Source: Burhinus oedicnemus (taxonomy: Eukaryota; Chordata; Aves; Charadriiformes; Burhinidae). Taken from it: a stretch of 64,000 bases of DNA. The notes under the pieces were generated by a model, which made no database searches, was not told where the DNA came from, and saw nothing but the letters and a program-made list of their open reading frames with translations. The position numbers and the translations under genes are program-made. Location: assembly GCA_008921705.1 (NCBI GenBank), contig VFFE01009189.1:2558429-2622428 (forward strand), given 5' to 3'. This document shows, piece by piece, positions 11,901 through 38,600 of the stretch (position 1 is the first letter of the stretch; every line of letters begins with the position of its first letter).

Positions 11901-13850
11901 CATTGTACATGAAGGAGTTAATAATCCACATAGCCGTTAACCTGAGAAGGCACAGGTTATGTTACAGCACAGGCTATACTGTGCCTTGGCACAGGTGCAG
12001 CTTGGCTTTCTGGCCTGTCCTGTGCTGCACCTTTCCCCTGGCCACAGAAAATACATGGCCAGCTAATTATAACAGAGGAACCTATCAGAGCTCCCTCCTG
12101 GCATTGGCAATTACACCATCTGCATGTTGACTTTATCTCAAAGTGAAGCAGCATGTTCTGTTGTGAACGTTCTTTTGTTTGACAGTAAGAATGATGACCA
12201 GAATTGTTTTCTTCTCAGAAGATCCTACAAGAGGTCTAAAGACCAAAACTTTGGGGAACTTCTCCACAGACGGGATCTGCACCACGGGCTGTGCCCCGAA
12301 TGGAGGTGTGCCTGATGCTGCACAGCTCAGGGTTCCCAGCATCTGAAGGGAGGCAAGATTATCTGCACTGTCCTCTTTTTCCTTCTTATGAGCTCCAGTA
12401 AAGGACACTTTAATCAATATGTTTGGGAGTCCAAGTGCCTTTCTGGCTGGGATTTATGAACACTAGTCCTGGTGCATTAGCAGGCTGCGTGCCAGAAAAA
12501 AGGGCCTTATACTGCAGGAGTGAAGGTGAAGTTAAATAAGAGCTTCCCTTTTTTGGTTCGGTATGTTTTTGGCATTACTCGTTTCTGAAAAGCATCCTCA
12601 TCCAACCAAGCTAGATGTCTTTCCTATATGGTACATATGTATTTTCAGGGTAAAATCTTCAGTTCTTCCTGAGTCAATATTTGTCAATTCCTGTGTTATC
12701 TCTGGTTTGTACCTGAAAACTTTGGCTCTAAATCAAAGGTCTAGACTAGATAGTCAAACTCTCAAAACATCAGCTACCAACAGGCAAGGAACCAAAAGAG
12801 TACCAGCGCTTCCCTCATCTGTGCCAGTCCCAATCAGCCTCTTACTGCATGTCTGGAGAATCTTTAGATATATACGGAAAGCAAGAAATATTTTACTTTT
12901 GAGAGCAGACAGACAGAATGTGAAATGAATGAGATGTACAACAGAAAATGAACTGAAGCAATGTTAATGAATGTTAGTTTTACAACACGAATTAAAAATA
13001 ATAATAAAAAAAATCAGTCAAGATAGCAAGTGGATGGTTACAAGTTGTTGAGACACTCTTGCTTTCCAGTTGATATATTGAAAGGATGCCTCTTGGAATT
13101 CGTCCCAGTTTGTGATCCTAAGGGAAAGGAAGGAAAGCTGTAAGTAAATGCCTTACCTGGCTTGTAGGCATCAACTCCAGGGAATGCAGCAGTCAGTCAA
13201 GGGATATTGTAACAGATGGTATGCTAACTCCTTCAAGGATTAAAAAAGTGGCTGAGAAGGTAAGCAAGACTGATCAGAAACAAATACAGACCTGCTTGTC
13301 CTAGACAGTGTGTAGCAGCACACTTCACAGACAACGTCACCTGTTCTTTTGAAATATAAAGCTCAAGACCAGGAAGGACCAGGCTTTTCCTAGCCTAGCT
13401 CTGTGCATGGGGACAGAGTGGGAAGAGGCACTGCCAGCCAGTCAGCCAGCTGTAGAGATTTAATACTGGCCTTCACTTCGAAATCTAGAATTGGAGGCAG
13501 AGAACATGGGGGGGAGGGGGGGGGAGGGAGAGCAAAATGCAGGGAAGACTGTGGAACCAGTATGGACGTCCTGAGATCGGCTGGGGTCGAGCGGGTACCA
13601 ACTGTTCTGTAAAAGCAGCTGCTGAGATGGTTCTTGGCCAGGTTTGAATTCTGAGGTAACGCTTCTACATATGCCCAGAGCTAGACGGGAAGGAGTTTAA
13701 GGGGAATTAAGTTACTGGTCTTTGTGAAAACAGCGTGCAGCTACAGCACAAGGGCAGAAATACTCCAGCACCTGCCTCCCCACAGACCTTGTACCTGCGC
13801 GGGTATGTTTCTGACACGGGTCCCCCGTGGGATAAATCTCTGCGCAGCTT
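8951..13850. other. Intergenic region between CUL5 and ACAT1
   Basis: No gene was recognised on either strand. All open frames are short and lack recognisable family motifs. Visible content includes a GGCT/GCTT tetranucleotide patch (about 9903-9930), a G-rich tract with four G runs at 11045-11069, a second at 13508-13529, and a possible old LINE tail around 10790-10850 (ggttcaaaaagg...ggcaaattcatgg). GC content rises towards the ACAT1 CpG island from about 13.86 kb. Confidence 0.6.
13508..13529 (+). repeat. G-rich tract upstream of the ACAT1 promoter
   Basis: Seven and nine G, each followed by a single A, precede a final GGG. It can in principle fold as a G-quadruplex. It lies about 0.9 kb upstream of the ACAT1 start codon. 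A similar tract with G runs of 8, 6, 4 and 4 lies at 11045-11069. Confidence 0.7.
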
Positions 13851-14319
13851 TATGCCGCTGATCTCAGCTTTCAGGGTTGGGTGAGGGGCTGGGCCGAGGC
13901 CCGGCAGAGCGCAGCTCCAGCGTTGCTTTCCCTTCCCTGTGGGGGAGAGGAGACAACCCTGGGACCCGGTTCTCGTCCCGCACGGGTCTTCCACGCCCTC
14001 CTCGTACCGTTCCCTACTAGTTAATTTTCCTCCTTGGCACGGAATGCAAGGCTGCCCGCCCCGCACCCGGGGCTGTCCCTCTTCAGCTCCCTTGCCTCTC
14101 CTCAAGGCGGCGCCACCCGGCCCCCAAGCGGCGGCACCGGCGACGAAAGAAATGGGCCTGTCGCTGCAGGAAGGGTTCCCAGAGGCGGCGGCAGCAGCTG
14201 CCCGGCACCGCTCGGACACCCGCCCCGCGGTTCCGGCGTACTCAGCCGCCCGCCCCGACCGCCTCAGGGGTCGCGCAGCCCCAACCTCCGCTGACGCTAC
14301 GGCCCGCCTTCCAGCCCAG

Positions 14320-14366
14320 CCAATGGCAGGGACGGGCTTGACACGGCCCTCGGCCCCAGGGCCAAT
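14320..14366 (+). promoter_or_regulatory. ACAT1: Twin CCAAT boxes (candidate NF-Y sites)
   Basis: Two identical CCAATGG motifs start at 14320 and 14362, about 130 and 90 bases upstream of the ACAT1 start codon. Both are in the same orientation, and a GC box follows within 20 bases. NF-Y binding is inferred from the motif only. Confidence 0.65.
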
Positions 14367-14451
14367 GGGAGCTGGGAGGGGGGCGGGCATCGCCGTCTAT
14401 AGGCCGAAGCGGGGGCGGTGGTGAAGGTGACGGGGGGCGGCCAGCGGGAGC

Positions 14452-29718
<15,267 letters not shown>

Positions 29719-29985
29719 GCCCAAATAGCGTTGGAAACAAAAGCCTTAAACACTCTCTGATCAAAACAAGGAGTGGTACCTGTTACATCTTATTTATCAA
29801 TAAGTGAATGAATTCCTTAACTGCTATGCTAAAATTTCTTAAAACATCATTGATTATTGATACAGACAAGTGGGCTTTTATTACTTTGACTCAGTGCAAG
29901 TTTTTATACAGTACAAATAAAAAATGTCAAATTATGATAATGTCTTGAGACCTGACAATAAAGAATGTGTTTAACTGTGGCTCCT
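29719..29985 (+). other. ACAT1: ACAT1 3'UTR with polyadenylation signals
   Basis: The short 3'UTR follows the TAG at 29716-29718. AATAAA hexamers lie at 29916-29921 and 29957-29962. The second is followed by a GTGTTT stretch that could serve as the downstream GU-rich element. The mRNA end is therefore expected near 29975-29985. Confidence 0.75.
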
Positions 29986-31290
29986 CTGGCGCTGACATAC
30001 GGTTTCTCAAATGCCACTGAAAATGAATTCTCTTGGTAACTCACACAGCGCTGCTACTAGAAGCAGCTAGTTTCTTACAGTTTTGTTGCTTAATTTTCCT
30101 AACTACTAAACAATTTTCATGGAAAAAATAACTTTACTCCAAGGTTGGTTTTCTGCTGTTGTGTCCCTCGAAGCCAGGTCAAATGCAAAAAAGGAGCTGT
30201 GCCGTAGCACTGGCTCACCCTGGCTTGGGGCATAGTATCAAAGCAAACTAGAATCGATGGCGGTGTAACTTACACACACAAGTACCAATATGGCCTCAAA
30301 ATGCTACTACTCCTTTTTTGTTCATTTAAACCTCTCTGATGTACAGTTTTGTTAACAGGCTCAGGACTAAAAGAGTACAATTACCGTTACTCTTTCTTCA
30401 CTAGGAGCTGCCCAATACCTGGCTGCGCTCTTGAATTCACAGGAATACAAGGTTAAGCATTCCTACTGCAAGTAGGGAGAGACAGAAGAATACTTTCCTG
30501 GAATGAATCTTGTTTAATACTTGTGAGAAGTTTATGCAATTTCTTCAGCAGGCATTTTACCAGGAGCAAAAATTGGCTATTTCACCAGTATAAAGCCTAT
30601 TCCCACCTCACCCTTTTCACAAGGGATAAACATCAAACACTTTTAAGTTTCTTAGCTGGGATTTAGGACAACTGCTTTTCTTATTTTGACATTAATTTCA
30701 ACAGGAAGTCATCTTTACTCACCGACTGTCCTTACATTATCCTCTATAAAGTAGAGGGAATAAGTGCTTTGACTGGGACATAGTGGGATCTGTTTCTTCT
30801 GGGAAGGAACGTACTTGTAGAGTTAGCAAATGAACCTGGGGTTTAAATGCTACATACAAAGAAAATTAACCTTCATTCATGCTCTGACATCCATTCTTCT
30901 AAAAATTATTTGACGCATGACAGTAGCTTGGAACTGAAGATGGAAGTGTAAGTGAACTGATAATTCACATCTTTAGTATTACCAGATGACTTGAACTGAA
31001 AAAGGACTATGGTGGATATTTTGGCTGTCCCATGAAAGAGCTACACTATATCTCAAATAAATAGCAAATCTGTTTAAAAGTATCACATATCAACTGTCAG
31101 AATACTATTAAGCATAAAATGCCACCACATTGCAAAGACAATTGTTTTTGCCACTCTGACAATTGCTGCTATTAGAACTTAGTGCTTAATACTGAACTCT
31201 TTGTCTTAGAAAATGACCGATCAACATGACTTGCCTATACAATAGCCGCAAAGCTGCTTAATGGACTTACAAAATATTAGGCAACACACA
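29986..31290. other. Gap between convergent ACAT1 and NPAT 3' ends
   Basis: About 1.3 kb with no recognised gene, RNA or mobile element on either strand. The two flanking genes end towards each other here: the last ACAT1 AATAAA is at 29957 and the last minus-strand hexamer for NPAT is at about 31297. Confidence 0.6.
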
Positions 31291-31296
31291 CAACTT

Positions 31297-32556
31297 TTTA
31301 TTAAAACAAAAATATTTATTCAAGCTGTAAATGGTATGCAGTATTTAGTTATTGGATGGGTTTAATATAAACATCTACTGCATAATATTGGTTCCTTAGG
31401 AATCCTTGTATCCTATGTGAAACATTGCCCTGTTGCTGTACAGATCTCTTACAAGAAAACTTGCATTTTTTAAGACCTCAACAATTTGAGAACAAAGGAG
31501 GGAATAGCAGTAGAGAAAATCTGCAGTATCGGAGCAAGGCTTAGTCTGGTAATTTTCACCCATGCTAATTATTACTAAGATGTAGGCTGAGCTGCTTCTG
31601 TGCCTGTTTTGAAGAGAGTTTGTATACTAGCTATGACAAATTCCACGTTAAACAGAAAGATCAGATGCAAATTTTTCCATGCCTGGCTAAAAGTGCAAGT
31701 GATACTAAGAAATGCTTTCTCAACGGTACAAATGACAGTAAAAGAATTGACTTTTGCAACAGAACACACTGAAATTCTTTTCTGGCTATTGCTAAAGTAT
31801 TCATACCGGGGTATGAATAAGGGGGTTAACCCACAAAGTCCATTGTCTGAAAACAGCTTTTGCATTCAAACGACATCCTATGCAGCAAATACTGTAAAGA
31901 GATGAGGCCAATTCAAATTAAAGTTCTTATCTGAATGACTGGTTGGGAAAAACTTCATTAGATGAGAAACACTTCTGCAGGTTTTATTTGCCTTACGTTT
32001 AGTTACCAGTATTTCTGTCAACTCATTCAAAGCCTGACGACATGGGTTTGACAGTTATGAGAGAAGAGAGTGTTAGTACAAGCCGGTTACATCTGAAGAT
32101 TCAGTCCCTTTCAGATTCAACAAGACAATGGGAAGTGGCCAGGTTTGCTGCCTGTGTCTGAGAACAGGGAACTACAAACACCGCCTTCAAATTCACAACC
32201 TTTTCACAAACTGGCTAAGCGGTTCAGGTGGGTAAGTAGAGAATGCAGCAGAACACAGACAACGTGGTTTAACAGGAAACATACAACTTTTCTTTCATTA
32301 CATTTATACAAATTTACAATTTTGCAAATTAAATGGCTCTATAGTTACGCAAGTGCTTTTTCAAAAATAAACATATACCAACTCAATGATATTTACACTT
32401 AGCAACCTGCTTCAGAAACAGCATGATTCTGCTATAAAGTGAAACTTCAGTGCACTGAAAGTGCAACTCACCCTTTAGAATTAACTTCTCTTCCCATGCA
32501 AAACCTCAGCATAACACCACCTAGCATTAGACAGTCACAGTTCAACTTCTTTGTTT
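31297..32556 (-). other. NPAT: NPAT 3'UTR (inferred)
   Basis: Downstream of the NPAT stop codon on the minus strand, canonical AATAAA hexamers occur at 31320-31315 and 31302-31297 (TTTATT on plus). No other gene was seen between. The 3'UTR would be about 1.25 kb. Short open frames in both directions here have no recognisable motifs. Confidence 0.65.
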
Positions 32557-32634
32557 TCATTCATCGTAATGTAAAGACAGTAAGAACTTGTCCACATCCA
32601 TTCCTGCTGGAAAAGAATTTGGTAGCTTCTTTTT
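32557..32634 (-). CDS. NPAT: NPAT terminal exon 18
   Basis: On the minus strand the acceptor CTACAG is followed by 25 codons and TGA: KKKLPNSFPAGMDVDKF, then LLSLHYDE. This matches the conserved vertebrate NPAT C-terminus. Joined to exon 17 it forms one uninterrupted basic stretch (KKKKIK plus KKKLP). The exon lies 867 bases beyond exon 17, behind a GC-AG intron, and is easy to miss. Confidence 0.95.
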   Translation of the reverse strand, partial: KKKLPNSFPAGMDVDKFLLSLHYDE

Positions 32635-35600
32635 CTGTAGGCAAGGAAAAGAACAGTTGTGTTAAATACAAAGAACCTGGGGTTACTGAAGAGCCTGTAA
32701 GCATTCCTTTCTTCCTCACCTCTCCATCCACGTGGCAGACGGAACTGCACAAGGCTCAGCCAGAGATCAGAGACTGGGATGTTACGTGTACCCCCAGGGT
32801 ACAAATGGGGTGGTTCTGGGACAGACGTGGCTGAGCTCTCAGCTTCAGCAGCAGCCCACCCAGACTCCAGACAGGCATGGCCTCTCAGCTCTTGTCACGT
32901 ACACAGCACGAGTAACTGAGCATTTTTCAGTTACCAGATCTCAGAAGCATGCTATAACCATGTGTGGTGAACTACGGAGTTATACTGTGTCTCCTTGTTG
33001 ATTATTTACATACGTCACCTTTTTGTGTCTCACACCTTTGCTATTTGCCATTAAATCCCCAAGTCAAAGGCACCATGCTGTAGACTACAGAGACTGGAAA
33101 TACACAAAATGTGGATTCCTTGTCCTGGTGGTAAATGAGGATGCAAGAATTGCTTGAATTTTAGTAAGGCCTAGTTTGAGTTTGGCCTAATTCTTACATT
33201 CAATTTAGAAACTTAGACTGAAGTTAGAATTTAGAAACTCATTCACGTTTCAAGAGAAATAATTCGATTTTCATAGGTACGTGCAGGGAGTCAACAGGAG
33301 TTACTTGCATGTATCTGAAGACTACACTAATGTTAATAAAACTTAGTTTGGAGTGGGCTGAAGAGGCAAAGTTCGTAAAACTCACAAATACAAATAGGAT
33401 GCCAGGAATTTGGATTAGCACTTCTGAACCATCCCACTATAAATAATATATATAGATGTCTAATATATATTTCAAATTAAAAAGTAAACGCCTGTACTTG
33501 CCTTTATTTTCTTCTTTTTTGATGGCGTTGGAGAGCTTTGAAGGTCTTTTCTATTTGCCACACGAGAATTTCTCTCACCCTCATTCAAGTCCTCTAGTTT
33601 CCTTTTCTTTACTGTGCTCCTTAAAGATCTGAACTGTTGAGTATTGTCCTTCAGGGGGGTTGCAGTGCTAGTCCTTGCAATAGCTGCCCGTGACAGTATC
33701 ATCAGCGTGTGAGCAGCCATGCTGACACTATTTTCGCTACCTGTTTCACTAGCAGGGCTGCAGGCTGGCAAGTCTGGCGTAGCAGGGGGTACCATTATTC
33801 TAGGGGTCGTGCTATCCTCGTTGAAGCGCCGACAGGTTGGTGTCCGTACGCTATCTGTAGTATCATCTGTATGTCTGTCCCCAACTCCAGATGGCGTACG
33901 GGGTACTGGCAGTTCTCCATTTTCAACTGTTTTACTAGTCGGGCTATGCCACTGAATATCTTGCAACATTTCCACACATTGTTTAGTGAACGGACTTGAC
34001 AGACAAAGGCCTTGGCTGGAAACTTTAGCTGGTTCTCGCTTTGACTCCTTTGAAGACAAAGAAACAGACACTGAAGATTTGCTATTCCCATTTGACAGTG
34101 ACCCTTGCTTTTTGTTCAGCTCTTGCACCGAAGCAACTGTCTTCTCACTCCATAAGCCAACGCTTTGCTGGCCATTTGAGAGTTTGGCAGTGTCCTGGTT
34201 CTTCTGTTTTTCATCAGTATCCCTTCGTAATTCATTTTCCTTATTTGCTGTAGTCTTGTGGAAGGCATCTAATGGAAGCCCTGCAGCTGCCACCTTCCGC
34301 TCAGGCTGTGGCTCCTTTGCAGATGCGCTTCTGTTGCTACCAACTTCTGGCTTACACAGAATTCTAGGCAACGTTTTATCTTTCTCTCTCTTTGCTACCT
34401 GTGCCTTAGCAGAAGATGATGCAGAGTCAACACTAAATAAAGTATTTTCGCTTCTTTCTTTCTGGGATAAACTCTTAGTAGTCTGAGTTTGTGTGTTTCC
34501 TCCTGGAGCGGGTAGGACATTATCAAAGCAAAGCACTCTCCTGTGACTTTCACTTTGTCTTGAATTTGAGCTTGTGCCCTCTACTGGTGCAACAGGTAAG
34601 TTTTCCTCCGCTTTCCTTCCTAGTTCTGCAGTGCTAAGCTTGTCTGAATTTCCAGTCCTGAAAATGAGATGAAAACACTTCAGCAACATACTTGTTCATT
34701 CTAGGCAAGTTCATTTCAGCTGGCTGGAAGTCCCCAGCTGCCCCTCAAAACACCTGTTTAAAGCTCTTTCCATTTTATCAACACACCAAGACCAAGAGTA
34801 AGGGATGACAACTGCAGAAAGCTCAGAGAAGGCCAAAAAGCATGACAAAAATGTAGGAAACAGAGTCTGTACAAAGAACAATCAGGTAGACTGGGGCTCT
34901 TCAACCTGGAAAGAGAGATGACTGAAGGGAAATGCAACAGAGCTCTGGGAAAAAAGCCAACAAAAAGGAAACTATTTGTTCCACCTCCCAGTGGAAGAAC
35001 TACAGGCATCAAGTAAAACTAGTATCAGGTTCAAAATAAAACTTGGAGGTTTGGACACTGCATGTAATTAAGCTTGGCCACTTTTTACCCTGGAATATTT
35101 GTGGATGCTGGTAGTTTACGTGAGTTCAAAAAGAAACTGAGCACACCCGTGACAGGATAATCCATCCCAGAATCTGGTTGTGGCTCCGGCAGTCCTTGCA
35201 GCTGAAACTGCTAAAAGCCTGCCAGAATATTCTGGGCAATATCATCACGCACGGGCCTTGTACTCTCCCGTCTGCATTTGCTGTCAGTGACGGGATACAG
35301 AGCAAGACAAACAGCTTTCAAGGGGCATCTGGACAAGAACATACAAAGTCCCTGAGGCTCGGTCTCCACCTGACCACCAGTCACATCAGCGTGAAAAAGC
35401 CACCACTGCTATATCTGTGCCCTCCTTCTGGCTTACGCTGCATTTCCAAGAGAGGCTTCTGCATATTCACCTGTGCTAGTAAGGCTCTCCCCATGCAGAT
35501 AAGCCTTTATGGTTGAGAAAAGGAAAAGTCAAATTAACTTTAGGATGGTAACTTTGGTACCTTTGGGATGGTAAAGAAGGTATGGTGGTAGCTGTTTGTT

Positions 35601-38600
35601 TGAGATGAGACATAGGGCAGAGAATAGAAATGACAAATTACATCTCTTTACAGGGAACATTTTGCTCTTGTTGGTATGCAAAACATGCGTCTGGAGATCA
35701 ATTAAAATTAACAGAAAGCTGAATTATCAAAATTGTATTATCCCAAATCCCGCTTCTGTGGTTTTAAAAAAAAATCACTACTTTTTCCATGCCTGTATAC
35801 TCTATACCTCGGTATATGTGGGTTTGTTTTTTTAAGTAAGTTGACTTTATTGTTCCTGTTTTCCTCCACTTTTCTAACATTTTAACTGAGTTCTAAATAG
35901 GTAGATTTTTTTAATGTTGTATTTTTACAATAAAAGAACATTTCACCTCTCATATTTAAACTGAACTTCTTATCTCTTTCTGCACTCTTTTGCTCATTCC
36001 AATATCCTTTTGTTTCCTAAGTCCATTAACAATAAAGAGTTACTATCAAAGCCTTCCTTTCTTCCCTCTCAATTGCCCAACAGAAGACCAGTACCAATCT
36101 GAATTAGCAATTAAATTATATTCATCTATATATATATATAAATAAAAAAGAGTTCAGTCATCAACATCTTCCAGTAAATTTAACAGGTAATTTCTGCTAG
36201 CTTGGACTCTGCTCAAACAATTTTTATTTGACAATTGAGATGGGCACAAAGCCACGCAACATTATCAGAGGAACAGTAACAGCAGAATTCAAGCACAGGC
36301 TTCTCATTAATATGTCCCTGAAGCGGTACTAACACACATCAGCATCAACACTCCTAGCAGATAGACAGAAGGGGAAAAATACAGGGGGTACTGCTTATGT
36401 CGCTGTTAAAAAGGCTGTCCTTCTCCCAGTCAATACAGTATGGAGAAATTCATGGCAGAAAAAAGAAAACAAGTTTGAAAACCTAGCACTACTGACCTTT
36501 GTGTTCGAGAATTTGTATGGTTCAAAGGCTCAGCTACAGTTGGTACCAGTTTTCCTGCAACAACAGATGAAGCATTAATAAACTACAGCATTCTGAGTAA
36601 ATCATCTCACAGTTAGTACAATGATATTTGTAGACATGGCGCTGAGGGACATGGTTTAGTGACGACGGACTTGGCAGTGTTAGGTTACTGGTTGGACTCT
36701 ATGATCTTAAGGATCTTTTCCAACCTAAATCTATGATTCTGTGACACTTCACCTGACAGAGAATCAATAAAGAAAACCCCAGCAACAAAACTCAGCAACT
36801 TTTTAATAACTTTCAAATGTACAGATTAATAGATTAGCAAAGGTCACCAACTAAGTATAAAGAAGCAGCTTGCTTGCTGTCTACACTTAATAATACATAG
36901 TCCTGGCAAGACAAAATCAACTAATCTGGACTTACAAACACACAGCAGGGATTTCCAAGTAGAAGGGAAATAACCACAGGGAACTCTCAGTTATCCATAA
37001 GCAAACCAAAATGCAGACTTACTACACCATCCTAGCTTTTTTCTTAATTTGCAACCTCATTCTATTTTCATTTTTATGTGTAAGCCTAATCTTTTTAAAA
37101 AAAGGTAGATAGGCTAATGCACAAGTTGTCCTTATAACTCGATTTATTTTGTATTTTCAATTATTTTTCTTTACTCCCTCCCAACACTGAGAAACGAATG
37201 TAACTTCAGTCTTGTTTCCATTTACTATTTAAGGAAGCAAGGTCTCAATGAAATAATATACAGAAGTGTATACCTGAAACAGGAAAAAGAAAACACATAG
37301 AGTGCATTTTTTGTATAAATATGCAACACTTCTATTAAATATTTTCCTTAATAAATGTTTAGAATTGCTGGCTTTTTGAATAACTTTTGTATTTCCACAT
37401 GGCTTCATTTTGATGGCAGTAGCACAGTGTACTTAAAACCAACGAGATGAAAAATAACCAGAAATACAAAGAAAAGTATATTTTTAACTGCATTAGAGCC
37501 TTGAAACATTAAATTTCCAAAATCAGCTTGATCCCAAATCTGGAATTATTTAATATGCTAGAAGTCTTATTTGTAAATTGAGCCAATATAGTTACTAATT
37601 ACAGGTTACAGACCTCTCTCAAAGCCACCCCATCAGCTACCTAGCAGAGGAGCACTGGTATTTACAAAACTTTGTTACTCAGAACTGACATGTCTGTGGA
37701 GCCCCCACTTTTCTTCTGCCCTCCTGAAAAAACACAAATACCTGTATGAGTCTTGTTTCTTGCTCCAGGAATCTTTTGTGATTTGGGAGGGATGGGAAGC
37801 TTTGGGACACTTCTGTTGCACACTGGATTAGCCACAGGCATATGTAGAACCTTGAAAGAATCATCATATTCCATTACAATTTACCAAAAGACTCCTTATC
37901 ACTTCAGCTTTAATTTCGAAACGACAAAGATTTGTGATGTGCTACCTGGCGGGCAGGTGCTGAGAACGTATTTCCATTTTGTCCTACTACTGAGAGAGGT
38001 ATCATTCCCACCATTCCTTGCAAAACAGGTTGCACTGGAGATGCAATTATAATGGCAGAACCTAAAAAATATCAAAGTGTTAAAATTGTACAGAAACTAG
38101 AAGCCTTCGGTGAAAAGAAAAGCTTCAAGACAGGATTTCTTAAAATTATGTGTGGTCAAACCTGTGGAAATAAAAGCTCCTGCTTTTTAAAAAACTTCAT
38201 GGCCCTTACTACTAGAAAACCGGGTAGTAACTGTTATTTTTAGTTCATACTGGATTCTTTAGTTAAACTGTTTCCTTTTTTTAAGAACTGGTTCAAAATT
38301 AAGCTTGAAGTAAGTATAACATACCTATGTTAAGGCTTGAACTTTAATTTATAAAAACCAGAAAAAGTAACATCAAATACCTCATTTTGCTGCTTAGCAA
38401 AAATAAACTAGTATTTGCATCCTATTCCCTACAACTAGCATGCTCAGAAGTTGTTAAAGGAATTTTTTGTTTCTTCCAGTGCACGCATAACACCTTCCCT
38501 TTATGAGCACACAAGAAGCTGGCAAAGGCTAGTTTTGTTTGTATGTAGATATCCAATGTATATTGCTGGCTGGTAGGAAGTGTTGAATGTATTACATGAA

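Noticed and set aside
10118..12928. Cluster of 60-120 codon frames between CUL5 and ACAT1
   Set aside because: None shows conserved motifs, splice partners in phase or a promoter. Lengths fit chance in this composition.
31600..32402. Plus-strand frames of 85-101 codons in the NPAT 3'UTR region
   Set aside because: They have no recognisable domain and lie antisense to the inferred NPAT 3'UTR. No ACAT1 exon or other gene matches.
33986..34486. 166-codon plus-strand frame inside NPAT exon 17
   Set aside because: It is antisense to a well-supported NPAT exon, and its composition mirrors the sense Ser/Lys-rich coding. No independent motif or promoter was seen.
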